Source of the DNA: Flagellimonas onchidii
GTDB taxonomy: Bacteria > Bacteroidota > Bacteroidia > Flavobacteriales > Flavobacteriaceae
Direction of reading: 5' to 3'
Assembly (NCBI RefSeq): GCF_004804315.1
Contig: NZ_SRXX01000002.1
Coordinates: forward strand, 186,001 to 250,000
DNA length: 64,000 nt
A program made the translations under genes and the position numbers. The notes below the pieces were generated by a model, which worked only from the letters and a program-made list of their open reading frames with translations, made no database searches and was not told the DNA's origin. This document shows, one piece after another, positions 16,663 to 25,932 of the stretch; the first letter of the stretch is position 1, and every line of letters begins with the position of its first letter.

Positions 16663-18873
16663 TCACTTTACCGTGAACTTTGCCAATTGCTGTTCATTTC
16701 CCGATTCTTGAAGGCGAACGATAAATTCTTCATTTCTTTGATTTGGTTTTCCGAAATTATACTGCACCTTACATTTAAGAAATGTTGGGGTTTTGTTTCC
16801 TTCTGTCCTATTTCCCAAATAGGTGACATTCAGCAACCAATCTCCAATGGTATCGGCTCCCACTATTTCAAATGGTTCAATGCTGAAACCTTGCTGTAGC
16901 TCATCTAAAATTCTTTTTCGGTCACTTGTTTCTGTGTGTTCCCAATTAAAAAATCGTTTTTGGGGATTCACAAACTGAACAACAAATTCGGCATCTGCAT
17001 TGGTCCAATCAAGCACCAACCGAGCATTATAGGTTAGATTATTCCGATATTTTTGGTCTACTTTGGAAATATCAATGTGCTTTCGCTCCTTATTAACCAA
17101 ATTTCTAATTTCAGCACCAACAACTTTTTCGATTTTTTGAAAATTCAATTTTGAATTGGCAGTTCCGTCAATTATTCTATTGAACATTATAAGGGCCTCT
17201 TGGTAGTTTTCAACCATATTGTTAGCCATTCCCACATCAAAATATGACTGAATCTTGTTAGGAAACACCTCTAGCATTCGATTGGCCGTAATCAAGGCTA
17301 GGTCGTAATACGCACTCTCAGTAGTCTGCAGGTACATTCCCCTTAATTCCTCATAACTTGGTTGTTCTTTTTCGAGAATGTTCGTCAATACACGTTTCGC
17401 TATTTCGGGACTTGAACCATGAAAAAAGCTATATACATCCAGTAAGTACTCTGATGTAGCATAATTATCCCGTTGTTTTAGGTAGATGTCGTATGCTTCC
17501 TGAAGATTTTTCCCTTTTTTGAGTTCTTTTAGGTAGGGCGTTACCAAAGATTTATTGTTCACTTTTACCTTGACATCATAGATGTTGTCCGTCAAAAGAG
17601 CCAAATCTTTCCTTTCTTCTTTTATTTGGTTTACCGTAGCGGTCTTAGTGGTAATCAATAATACTCCATTGGCTCCCATGCTTCCAAATCGATTGGTAGC
17701 TGCCAATCCCTTCAATACTGTGATTTCTGCAATATTATTGGGATCGATAAACCCTGTGCCTGGCACATCATTTGCCATGCCCGATGCGTTTGAGGGGGCC
17801 GCTTGTTGGTCTCCCAACCCTTTAAAACCTGTTCTTGCTTGGGCCAATGGTACGCCATCAACCACGATTAAACCATAATTATTTCCCAAAATGGAATTAC
17901 TTGGCCGCATTATCACCTGGCTCAGGTCATCATTTTGACCTAAACGTACACCAGAGAATTTACCTTGAACAGCATTATTGGCCGTTATTGCAATATCTGA
18001 TATATCCTCATCATCTATCGATTGAACTGCATAACCAAGTTTTTCCTTGTTTTCTTTACCATATCCTGTTGTAACTTCATTTACTGCGGTTTTGGCCTCC
18101 TCAGTGACCACGACCTCCTTAAGTTGTATTCCCTCATCGCCAAAAGAAAAATCAATTGACCTATTATCTCCAAGAACCTGTTCCTTCCTTTTGTTATCAT
18201 ACAAAATAACCAAAGTATCACCTACTCTGGCATGGACGCTAAAGTTACCAGAGCTATCAGATTTGGAAAATTCATCTTTGTTTCCTTTGATATAAACCTG
18301 AGCATTGGCCAAACCTGTTGTTCCTTGGTAAATGTTTCCGGAATAGATTTGGGTATTATCCGACTGATTATTAGAATCTTTATTTTCAGAAAGATTTACC
18401 AAGTTACCATTATTGATTATGGCCAAGAGATTAAGGTTGGCCCTATCGAAATCTTTTTTACCATTTACGATAAACACCCCCCCGTTAAACTTTGGTGTGG
18501 CGGATCCAACGGTTTGTTTTCCATCTGTAAACAGAAGCACATCGCCATTTTGGGCAAAACTTTCCAATCCTTCAAATGACGTGCCTCCATCATAGTTTTG
18601 GTATTGTAAGTTTTTTTTGATCAAAGACCAATCACTACCAACAACACTGAACTCTTCTTTTGATATTAATTGGTTTGCAAACGTCAACAAAGTAACATTA
18701 GCCGCCTTTACATCTTTAAAATAGGCATCCAAAAAGTAGAATTCTTTTTCGTGGTTTCCAACGGCCATTGATTTGGAAACATCCCAACAGATGGTCACAT
18801 TTTTTGCCTGACCTGAAACGAACTGTATAGTCAAGGACAAAGCTATAATTGCAAAAACTCTTATCTTAATCAT
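16663..18873 (-). CDS. secreted vWA-CarboxypepD_reg-TonB plug-TPR-like-DUF2135-like protein without beta-barrel
   Basis: 736 aa with a signal peptide (residues 1-22). Residues about 25-150 form a von Willebrand A domain with a complete MIDAS set: D31-x-S33-x-S35, T98 (GGTSF) and D117 (LLFTDG). Residues about 178-250 look like a carboxypeptidase-regulatory domain ending in LKEVVVTEE, the usual lead into a plug. Residues about 265-420 are a TonB-receptor plug (IMRPSNSILG, YGLIVVDGVP, EITVLKGLAATNRFGSMGANGVLLITTK). No outer-membrane barrel follows. Instead there is a helical, TPR-like stretch (about 430-600) and a beta-rich end (RLVLDWTNADAEFVVQFVNP) that recalls DUF2135. The gene follows the M24 peptidase by 28 nt. 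Function unknown; a periplasmic or surface adhesion or assembly role is inference. Confidence 0.8.
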   Translation of the reverse strand: MIKIRVFAIIALSLTIQFVSGQAKNVTICWDVSKSMAVGNHEKEFYFLDAYFKDVKAANVTLLTFANQLISKEEFSVVGSDWSLIKKNLQYQNYDGGTSFEGLESFAQNGDVLLFTDGKQTVGSATPKFNGGVFIVNGKKDFDRANLNLLAIINNGNLVNLSENKDSNNQSDNTQIYSGNIYQGTTGLANAQVYIKGNKDEFSKSDSSGNFSVHARVGDTLVILYDNKRKEQVLGDNRSIDFSFGDEGIQLKEVVVTEEAKTAVNEVTTGYGKENKEKLGYAVQSIDDEDISDIAITANNAVQGKFSGVRLGQNDDLSQVIMRPSNSILGNNYGLIVVDGVPLAQARTGFKGLGDQQAAPSNASGMANDVPGTGFIDPNNIAEITVLKGLAATNRFGSMGANGVLLITTKTATVNQIKEERKDLALLTDNIYDVKVKVNNKSLVTPYLKELKKGKNLQEAYDIYLKQRDNYATSEYLLDVYSFFHGSSPEIAKRVLTNILEKEQPSYEELRGMYLQTTESAYYDLALITANRMLEVFPNKIQSYFDVGMANNMVENYQEALIMFNRIIDGTANSKLNFQKIEKVVGAEIRNLVNKERKHIDISKVDQKYRNNLTYNARLVLDWTNADAEFVVQFVNPQKRFFNWEHTETSDRKRILDELQQGFSIEPFEIVGADTIGDWLLNVTYLGNRTEGNKTPTFLKCKVQYNFGKPNQRNEEFIVRLQESGNEQQLAKFTVK

Positions 18874-18901
18874 AACAACTAACCATTAATCCATTATTAT
18901 C

Positions 18902-20245
18902 TCAATCATCAATGTGATTCTTCACTCTTGGAATCAACAATAATTCTGTTTGTCGCCCATTTACATATCGAAATCCATCTTCACCATAAAACCCAGCTTC
19001 CTCCAGCATAATACGAATATCCCTTTTCCATTCTGGAATATGGACTGTTGTATTCAGCTCTATTGCATAAACGGTATTATAATTAAGCGGATAGTTTTCG
19101 CCATCATCCTTCATTACACCTCCTTGGGCATCCCACATACCAATTGTGGTTCCAGCTGAGTGCCCATAACTTCCCAAAGGGTGGGTATATATTGCAGGGC
19201 GAAGACCGACCATTTTGGCATCTTGTAAAGCCTTTGCCAAGATTTCGTTTCCCGTGCGACCTTTAATCATATTTGTGGTTAAAAAATCTTGCACCCTATT
19301 GCCATCAACAAGAGCGTCTTCCAAAAATTTAGGGGCTTTTTTTTCATTTGGTTTTAGTACATAGGCCAACTCTTGGCAATCTGTGTTCAGACGTAAATAT
19401 GTGATTCCAAAGTCGCAATGCAGCAAGTCACCTGGTTGAATCACCAAATCATCGGGTCGGCCCGAAAAAGAATATAAATGACCAACCAATTTTTCACTGG
19501 TCCGTTGCACATCTACTGTAGGGTGAAACCAAGTTTCCAAGCCCAAATCTGTGACTTTTTGGCGCATCCACCATTCTACTTCTGTCGTTGTGGTGATTCC
19601 AGGGGTTATCACTTTTTCTGAAAAAGCTTCTGCAATAATATCGTGTGTAATATCCACCAATGGATTATAAATAATCATTTCCCTTTCTGTTCTGGTTTCA
19701 ATCCAACGAACTGCCAGTTGTTCTGCGGAAATTACCCTAGAATGGTATTTTTTGGGCAAGGCATCCATAAATTCCATGTAATCGGTTTTATCCAATCCAT
19801 CCGCTATATTATGGTCCTTGGAAAAATTCAATCCTATCCGTTTTGGATTTCGTTCTTCAATAAGTTGTATCAGGCGTTTCCATTGATCAGGTTCTTTTTC
19901 CTTATCCCAAGCAGATTGAATGTTTTTTCCGACATTGTACCTTGCCACGGCCAATTTATCGATAGAGCCTTTAGTAGCATCTCTATAAAAAAGAAGGATT
20001 GTTCTACGTCGGGCATTTAGCCAGGTAGCGGGGAGCATAGTCCTTAAAACAGGGTCTTCGTTGTATTCTCTAGAAATGAGGATCCACATATCAATTCCTG
20101 CTTGATCCATCAAACTTGGCAGAAGGGTATTGAAACGTTCTTCCAGAATCTCATCAACAACACGGGCACGTTCAGATTCTTTTAGAATTTGTGCCATACA
20201 AACAAGAGGGAAAGCCAATAACAGGTAAAGCAAAATCTTTCTCAT
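18902..20245 (-). CDS. secreted M24-family metallopeptidase (Xaa-Pro aminopeptidase-like)
   Basis: 447 aa with a signal peptide (about residues 1-18). The N-terminal half is a creatinase/aminopeptidase N-like domain. The C-terminal pita-bread domain shows the metal-site segments LLHCDFGITY, HPLGSYGHSAGTTIG, YAIELNTTVHIPEW and IMLEEAGFYG. In typical M24 enzymes two metals are held by Asp-Asp-His-Glu-Glu and release N-terminal residues next to proline. In the second Asp region the sequence reads LNTDCQELAYV, which is usual for the secreted flavobacterial group. It lies in a minus-strand run after menE (31 nt) and before the vWA-plug gene (28 nt); the link to menaquinone genes is probably positional only. 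Confidence 0.85.
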   Translation of the reverse strand: MRKILLYLLLAFPLVCMAQILKESERARVVDEILEERFNTLLPSLMDQAGIDMWILISREYNEDPVLRTMLPATWLNARRRTILLFYRDATKGSIDKLAVARYNVGKNIQSAWDKEKEPDQWKRLIQLIEERNPKRIGLNFSKDHNIADGLDKTDYMEFMDALPKKYHSRVISAEQLAVRWIETRTEREMIIYNPLVDITHDIIAEAFSEKVITPGITTTTEVEWWMRQKVTDLGLETWFHPTVDVQRTSEKLVGHLYSFSGRPDDLVIQPGDLLHCDFGITYLRLNTDCQELAYVLKPNEKKAPKFLEDALVDGNRVQDFLTTNMIKGRTGNEILAKALQDAKMVGLRPAIYTHPLGSYGHSAGTTIGMWDAQGGVMKDDGENYPLNYNTVYAIELNTTVHIPEWKRDIRIMLEEAGFYGEDGFRYVNGRQTELLLIPRVKNHIDD

Positions 20246-20276
20246 GAAAATGAATTATCTGCTTAATTTACAAAAC

Positions 20277-21353
20277 TTACCTTATTTGGGATAAGGTTTT
20301 TTCACGATGGATTTTTCCAGTTTTGGTTTCTTCAAAGGCTTCTAAAAGAAAAATTTCTTTGGGGGCTTCGTATTTATCTAAGTCGTCGATATTCTTTATC
20401 CGCTTCATTAAAACTTCAATTGAAGCTTCAAGGTCTTCTACAAGCAGTACCAATTTTTGTCCCAAAGCTTCATCGGGTATTCCCGCAATAAAAAAACGAG
20501 AGTGAATCACTTTTGATAGTTTTTCCTCTATCTTTTCAGGCATCAATTTGATTCCTCCAGAATTTATTATGGAATCGAACCTTCCCAACCATTTAAAGGC
20601 TTTTTCGTCAATTAGTTCAACGATATCATTCGTGACAACCTTGGTATCCGATATTTTAGGAGCTTCGATAACCAAACAATCCCTTTCGTCTTTTGAAACA
20701 GAAACTCCAGGAAGCACTTGGAAGGCATCTTCCACAGGATTCGAAAGTCTTCGAGCTGCAATATGGGTAATGGTCTCCGTCATGCCATACGTTTCAAAAA
20801 TGATACTTGAAGCGTTTTTGAGCTTTTCTTTCAAGGATACGGAGACCGGTGCACCGCCAACAATCAATGTTTGGATTTGTGATAGTTGCCCCAGGGATTT
20901 TTCGACTTGAAAAGGTGTCATGGCAACAAAATCGTAGGAATTTGAATCGCTATATAATGGATTTGAGGAAGGTTCTACATAATTAAGGTTCATACCTAAA
21001 ACCATTGCCCTGACCAACATCATTTTTCCTGCAATTCCAGAACAAGGGAGACAGAGCAACGCCTTGTCCCCGTTTTTCAAACCAAAAAATGCGCCAGTGG
21101 CCACAGCGGAGTTGAGCATATGCTCTTTTTTAAGTAAAATCCGTTTTGGTTCTCCTGTGGAGCCAGAAGTCTGTACTTCAAGAACGGGCTCATCATTTAC
21201 CCATTCCAGTAAAAAATTGCCAATCGAGATTTCAAATTGTTTTCCCTCCTTTATCAAATCATACCCTACCTCTTGAAATTCATTATAATTATAATGTACC
21301 CCATTTAACTTAAAGTCGCTATGAACGTTATGGTAAGATGGATTCAGCTTCAT
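20277..21353 (-). CDS. menE: o-succinylbenzoate-CoA ligase (MenE), short form
   Basis: 358 aa. It is an adenylate-forming enzyme: phosphate loop QTSGSTGEPKR (about residues 61-71), FETYGMTET, the hinge region WLGRFDSIINSGGIKLMPEKIEE and the C-terminal catalytic lysine segment ETKTGKIHREKTLSQI. It activates o-succinylbenzoate to its CoA thioester in menaquinone synthesis. It is about 100 residues shorter than the classic MenE at the N-terminus, which I believe is usual in Flavobacteriia. The start overlaps the CPBP gene by 26 nt, and that gene overlaps menC, so menC-CPBP-menE are translationally coupled. Context makes MenE much likelier than another acyl-CoA synthetase. Confidence 0.9.
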   Translation of the reverse strand: MKLNPSYHNVHSDFKLNGVHYNYNEFQEVGYDLIKEGKQFEISIGNFLLEWVNDEPVLEVQTSGSTGEPKRILLKKEHMLNSAVATGAFFGLKNGDKALLCLPCSGIAGKMMLVRAMVLGMNLNYVEPSSNPLYSDSNSYDFVAMTPFQVEKSLGQLSQIQTLIVGGAPVSVSLKEKLKNASSIIFETYGMTETITHIAARRLSNPVEDAFQVLPGVSVSKDERDCLVIEAPKISDTKVVTNDIVELIDEKAFKWLGRFDSIINSGGIKLMPEKIEEKLSKVIHSRFFIAGIPDEALGQKLVLLVEDLEASIEVLMKRIKNIDDLDKYEAPKEIFLLEAFEETKTGKIHREKTLSQIR

Positions 21354-22293
21354 TGGCGGCTATAAATTCTTCTTTGGTCAGTACTTTTCCGAACAACTTC
21401 GCATTCCAATTTTTCCAATCATATTTTTTGGCAAAAATTAGTAACAGAATAGGGAATACTACAAAGACAGGTATCAATATGTCCCATCCTAAAATAGGTA
21501 TAGAAACATCTTTATAAATGGAATGAGTTTGAAAAGCAGTCCAATCTGCCGTTACTAAAAGTGCCGCCACAAGGTTGTTGGCAGCATGAAACCCTAATGC
21601 CAATTCTAGTCCTTCATCCATAAGAGTTAAAATCCCCAGAAAAAAGCCCGTACCAATATAAAAAATCAAAATCCCATAACCCAATTTTGAAACTTCTGGG
21701 TTGAAAATGTGCATTAAACCAAAGAGCAGCGACGTAAACATTAGGGGAAACCACCTATTTTTTGTCACCAACCCCAGCCCTTGCATGATATAACCACGGA
21801 TAAAATATTCTTCCATACTGGTCTGAATGGGAATCATTATTGTTGCGATAACCGCCAAAATTAAAAATGGGATAAGTTCAAAATTCCATTGATAATCATC
21901 TGGTGAAAGATAAACATCAATGATTATAAAAAATGCCGATATCAATGCCCAGAGCATAAAGGCAAAACCTACTCTCTTCCAATCTATTTTCTTCCGAGAA
22001 GTGGTCAAATGTTTAATTTGTTGTTTGTGAACAAATTTTAAATAAACAAACAAACCAAGGAGGCCTATTCCAAATGTGAGTAACATGAAAAAAAGAAACA
22101 TATTACTACCCAATATACCGGATAGTATTCCAAGATTATCAGTTAGAATGGCATTTAAAGAACCTGATTTAACAATTAAAGCTATAAATAAAGGTATTGC
22201 GCCTATAATCTGCCAAACTAAAAAAACTGCTAAAACTCCTAAAATATATCGCCATGGTTCGCTCAGTCCTCTGTATCCCTGTTCTATATACAT
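21328..22293 (-). CDS. CPBP-family intramembrane glutamic endopeptidase
   Basis: 321 aa with about eight membrane segments. The Abi/CPBP (Rce1-like) motifs are complete: EEYFIRGY with E161-E162 and R166, FGLMHIFN with H195, and HAANNL with H236 and N240. Such proteins are membrane proteases or protease-like chaperones, in bacteria often of unknown target. It is embedded between menC and menE with overlaps of 10 and 26 nt. The substrate is unknown; a role beside membrane-bound quinone synthesis is only suggested by the location. Confidence 0.88.
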   Translation of the reverse strand: MYIEQGYRGLSEPWRYILGVLAVFLVWQIIGAIPLFIALIVKSGSLNAILTDNLGILSGILGSNMFLFFMLLTFGIGLLGLFVYLKFVHKQQIKHLTTSRKKIDWKRVGFAFMLWALISAFFIIIDVYLSPDDYQWNFELIPFLILAVIATIMIPIQTSMEEYFIRGYIMQGLGLVTKNRWFPLMFTSLLFGLMHIFNPEVSKLGYGILIFYIGTGFFLGILTLMDEGLELALGFHAANNLVAALLVTADWTAFQTHSIYKDVSIPILGWDILIPVFVVFPILLLIFAKKYDWKNWNAKLFGKVLTKEEFIAANEAESILP

Positions 22294-23336
22294 AAATCTT
22301 TAATTAGGTTAGTCTTCCAATTTTTGGCACTTCTATAATACAACTTTCCATTGGCAACTTCCAATGGACTATCAAAATTATTGGTATAGAGGCTCCCTGT
22401 TCCCAAACCTTGTGGCATTGATGTTTGCAGGGAATAGGTCCATTGCGCAATCGCATTTAATCCAATGTTGCTTTCCAAAGCGCTTGTAATCCACCAGCTG
22501 ATTTGTTCGCTTTCTGCCATATTTATCCATTCGCTAGACCCCTTAAATCCTCCTATTAAACTTGGTTTTAAAATGATATACTGGGGTCTTATGGTCTGCA
22601 GCATTCGCTCCTTTTCCATTACATTAAAAATGCCTATCAGTTCTTCGTCCAAAGCAATGGGCAAAGGTGTTCTCTCACAAAGTTGCGCCATTACCTGCCA
22701 ATTTCTTGGTTTGATGGGCTGCTCTATGGAATGTATGTGAAACTCCGAAAGCTGATGTAATTTGCCCAAAGCTTCGTCAGGTGCAAAAGCGCCATTGGCA
22801 TCTACACGAAGTTCGATTTCATTAACCGAGAATTTCTTTCGGATAGACTTTAGAATAGCCACCTCTTTTGCAAAATCAATGGCTCCAATCTTCATTTTGA
22901 TACATCGAAAACCAGATTCAAGCTTTTGTTCCAACTGGTCGAGCATAAAAGCTTCATCACCCATCCAAATCAATCCGTTAATAGGTATTGGGGTTTCATT
23001 TTGCGTAAATCTCGAAGGAAACAAATGGAAAGGGTTTTCGGCTTGAAGCGATAAAAAAGCTTGTTCCAAGCCAAACTGAATCGAAGGGAAATCCAAAAGT
23101 TGGGAGTACAATTCTTCTTGCCCCAAACGGATATTCTCGCAGGCCCAAGCAAGTTTTGCTTCATAGCCGGAAACATCATCTACACTCAATCCCCTTAGAA
23201 TTCCGCACTCCCCTATCCCAAACTTTTCGTTTTGCTCAAGTATGAGAAACCAAGTTTCTTTCTGGGTCATTATTCCCCGCGAAGTCCCACTCGGAGCTTT
23301 AAAATCAAGAATGTACTTTTTATAGGTGGCTTTCAT
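22284..23336 (-). CDS. menC: o-succinylbenzoate synthase
   Basis: 350 aa enolase-superfamily enzyme that dehydrates SHCHC to o-succinylbenzoate. Visible active-site elements are CIKMKIGA (Lys-x-Lys), LRVDANGAF (metal Asp), SIEQPIKP (metal Glu), ALDEELIG (metal Asp) and the late lysine in IILKPSLIGG. The muconate-lactonizing branch also includes dipeptide epimerases, but menE two genes downstream and menA/menD upstream settle the assignment. It starts the menC-CPBP-menE operon, 92 nt after the end of the histidine-kinase gene. Confidence 0.92.
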   Translation of the reverse strand: MKATYKKYILDFKAPSGTSRGIMTQKETWFLILEQNEKFGIGECGILRGLSVDDVSGYEAKLAWACENIRLGQEELYSQLLDFPSIQFGLEQAFLSLQAENPFHLFPSRFTQNETPIPINGLIWMGDEAFMLDQLEQKLESGFRCIKMKIGAIDFAKEVAILKSIRKKFSVNEIELRVDANGAFAPDEALGKLHQLSEFHIHSIEQPIKPRNWQVMAQLCERTPLPIALDEELIGIFNVMEKERMLQTIRPQYIILKPSLIGGFKGSSEWINMAESEQISWWITSALESNIGLNAIAQWTYSLQTSMPQGLGTGSLYTNNFDSPLEVANGKLYYRSAKNWKTNLIKDLCI

Positions 23337-23428
23337 TCGGTCGCACCAAATTTAACCATATTTAAAAACAAAAAGGAAACGCATCTCTACCACTCTCGAC
23401 CTGATTACTGTAGAACGGTGAAACTATC

Positions 23429-25390
23429 TTAATTGAAGTTGAACCAAAACCGAACGCCTTCTTTGGCATTGTCAATATTCAATTTTGATTGAAGTTGATT
23501 CACCAGTCGATTCATTAGACGGATACCCATGGAAGAATGCGTGCGCTCTTCTGTATCTTCTGGCAGCCCAACCCCATTATCGGTATATTCAAAATATCCC
23601 TGATCACCATTTTTTCTAAGGTGGATATAAATTTTCCCATTCTCATCATTTTCAGGGAATGCGTATTTGAAACTGTTGGACACAAGTTCGTTTAAGATCA
23701 ACCCAAATGGAATAGCCCTGTCAATATCCAGTTCGGTACCTTCGGCATCAATGGTAATGCTAATGTTATGACCTCCTTTTTTATAAACGGATTGCACACT
23801 GTTGATAAGGCTTTCGATATAACCTTGCATCTCAATAACAGAAAGGTCATCATTTTGATAGAGTTTTTGGTGAATCAAAGCCATAGCTTTTACTCTACTC
23901 TTACCTTCTTCAAGGGCTTCGATTGCTGACTTGCTACGTGTATTTTTGGTCTGTAAACTCAGTAAACTAGAAACCATTTGGAGGTTATTTTTAACCCTAT
24001 GGTGAATTTCTTTCAATAATGAGTCTTTTTCTACTAATGCATTTTCAATAATATGCTTTTGTTCTGCGATAAGACGTTGGTTCTTGATACTTTTCAAATA
24101 GGCATATACAAGCCCGGCAAAGCCCAGCAATGTGAAAATCAATGAAATAAACACAAGGTTGATTCGCTCATCCTTTTCCTTCATTTCATTTCGGGCTTGT
24201 TCATTGATTCGTCTTTGTTCCGCAATAAGCGATCTAGTGTTTTCCATATCCTCGCTAGCCACAACGGTCACCAGCTGTTGTTTGATAATCCCAGATTGCT
24301 TTTGGACCAATGAGTCCTTTATTCTTTCATTCCGCTTATAATATGTCGCTGCATTTTTAAAGTTTTCAATCTTATCATAATACGCGGCCAATAAACTATT
24401 TCTTTTTATAATTTGTTGAATGTCGATAAACCCAAACTCCTTATCCAAACTTTTCTTTGCTGCAAGATAATTTTCCAATTGGAGGTTGGCATTTGCCAAA
24501 TCCAAGGTATTTTCAATCACCTCATTTTGGTAATGAATGCTAGAGGCCGATTCCAATGACTTTATACTATTCTCAAGTAAAGGAATGGCTTCCTCAAACT
24601 CCTCCAATTGTACATGGCATTTACCTATGTTACCTTCAATTTCCGCTTTAAGCAAATCACTTTCGAAAAGTTCTTCTTCGCTTTTTTGCACAGAAATATC
24701 ATTGATGAACACGTCAAGATAGCCATTGGCCTTCTTATACTCACTCAACGCAGTCGGTGCCGAATTGTCCAACCTTAAATAGTCACCTATTTTATTATGG
24801 TATTTGGCCAGTTTGAAATTCTCATTGTCCGCAATGGTAGGCCTAACTTCCATAATATACTGATTCCTCGCTTCTCTATGTAATCCAAGGTTACTATAGA
24901 TGTCATAGAAAGCCACATTATCAGTAAAGCCATATTCTCTCTTCTCTTTTCTTATTTCAATTTGTTTATCATAGAGTTGAAGATGGGCATAATTATCGTC
25001 CAAAACATCTAGTACGATTTTCCTTGAAGCTGCATCCAAAGTGTCCTTTAGAGCATAAAGTTCTTTTGCCAAAACAGTACTTTTATCGTATTCACCCAAA
25101 TCGTTGTATACTTGGGTTTGCATAACCAAGTAAAGTCTGGTAGCTAGAGTATCGTTAGTTTTTTCTGCGTTGGATAGATAGATTTTAATGGTGTCCAACC
25201 AATCATAAGCGGAATTCACATTATATCTGTCAACCGAACCGAAGAATGCATCAAATCTATTTGAAGGGTTGTTGGCTGACTGAAATTCTTTCAACGTATC
25301 TACTTCTTCATTCTCCGTGGACTGGGCCGCAGCACTCAGAAGAAAGGCAAAAAAGAAAATGAAAATGAGGTTTTTAAAACAATTAGCCAT
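23429..25390 (-). CDS. TPR-containing sensor histidine kinase, HisKA_2 type
   Basis: 653 aa from the ATG at 25390; a TTG nine codons upstream is less likely because it only lengthens the signal peptide. After the signal comes a periplasmic array of about six TPR-like helical repeats (about 40-370), a coiled coil, one membrane segment (about 411-431) and a kinase core. The phosphoacceptor box is EIHHRVKNNLQMVSSLLSLQ (His near residue 464), the N-box is LNELVSNSFKYAFPEN and the G-box begins EYTDNGVGLPED. HisKA_2 kinases usually pair with LytTR or similar regulators; such a regulator lies upstream on the same strand, separated by a 540-nt spacer. The signal is unknown, presumably read through the TPRs. 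Confidence 0.88.
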   Translation of the reverse strand: MANCFKNLIFIFFFAFLLSAAAQSTENEEVDTLKEFQSANNPSNRFDAFFGSVDRYNVNSAYDWLDTIKIYLSNAEKTNDTLATRLYLVMQTQVYNDLGEYDKSTVLAKELYALKDTLDAASRKIVLDVLDDNYAHLQLYDKQIEIRKEKREYGFTDNVAFYDIYSNLGLHREARNQYIMEVRPTIADNENFKLAKYHNKIGDYLRLDNSAPTALSEYKKANGYLDVFINDISVQKSEEELFESDLLKAEIEGNIGKCHVQLEEFEEAIPLLENSIKSLESASSIHYQNEVIENTLDLANANLQLENYLAAKKSLDKEFGFIDIQQIIKRNSLLAAYYDKIENFKNAATYYKRNERIKDSLVQKQSGIIKQQLVTVVASEDMENTRSLIAEQRRINEQARNEMKEKDERINLVFISLIFTLLGFAGLVYAYLKSIKNQRLIAEQKHIIENALVEKDSLLKEIHHRVKNNLQMVSSLLSLQTKNTRSKSAIEALEEGKSRVKAMALIHQKLYQNDDLSVIEMQGYIESLINSVQSVYKKGGHNISITIDAEGTELDIDRAIPFGLILNELVSNSFKYAFPENDENGKIYIHLRKNGDQGYFEYTDNGVGLPEDTEERTHSSMGIRLMNRLVNQLQSKLNIDNAKEGVRFWFNFN

Positions 25391-25703
25391 TAGTTTACCA
25401 AAGGTCTTTGAAGTCAAGTTTGAATTACTTCCAATAATTAATTTAATGTGTCATTTATGTTAAACGAACCTATTCTCGGTTTGAATGCCCCAAGCCAAAC
25501 ACGATATTACCTTGGCAAATTTTGAGTCAACATTCTTAATAAAGAACGTAGGTTTACCAACAAAATTAAATCCTTGCTTAAAGACTTGCTCAGTATTGTT
25601 GTGAAACTGCAGTTTTATGTTGTGAAAAGTATGCAGGTGTATGCCAAAATACACTTTGTCGATGTTTTATGCATTTCATGGAAAACATAAGGTCCAATAA
25701 TCA

Positions 25704-25737
25704 AAAAAGGCCCTACCCTTTCGGACAAGACCCTTTT
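25704..25737 (-). terminator. strand-specific intrinsic terminator inside the spacer
   Basis: On the minus strand AAAAGGGTCTTGTCC and GGGTAGGGCCTTTTT pair over 15 positions, counting G-U pairs, around a GAAA tetraloop, and a T-run follows. On the plus strand five of those pairs become A-C mismatches, so only the minus-strand RNA folds well. No annotated gene ends just before it, so it may close a small RNA. Confidence 0.65.
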
Positions 25738-25879
25738 ACGAGAACACTATATGAAAATGAAAAAATTACTTTTCTGAATTAATAACACTGCTAAAGTAGC
25801 CGCCTTATATAGTAATGGAAAACTAATGTTGTGAACTTTCGAAAAACTGTGGTCATTTTACAAAACCAATGCATCACAT

Positions 25880-25910
25880 AAAAAAATGCCCTTAAAAAAG
25901 GGCATTTCCA
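25880..25910 (-). terminator. terminator of the LytTR regulator gene
   Basis: AAATGCCCTT and AAGGGCATTT pair with a very short A-rich loop, and a T-run follows on the minus strand. It lies 23 nt after the regulator stop codon. Confidence 0.85.
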
Positions 25911-25932
25911 TTTTTTATCATTCTAAGCTCTA

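Larger units (their letters stand above)
25391..25932 (-). other. long spacer between LytTR regulator and histidine kinase
   Basis: There is no convincing protein gene in this 540-nt stretch. It holds two minus-strand terminators (25880-25910 and 25704-25737) with about 140 nt between them, and 313 nt of leader before the kinase start. The arrangement suggests that the regulator transcript ends at the first hairpin and that a separate short RNA ends at the second. One weak -7-like TACTTTAG can be read on the minus strand between the two hairpins. Confidence 0.45.

Noticed and set aside
25460..25654. Minus-strand frame of 64 codons in the spacer upstream of the TPR kinase.
   Set aside because: It has no signal, membrane or domain pattern and lies in the kinase leader; it looks like chance.
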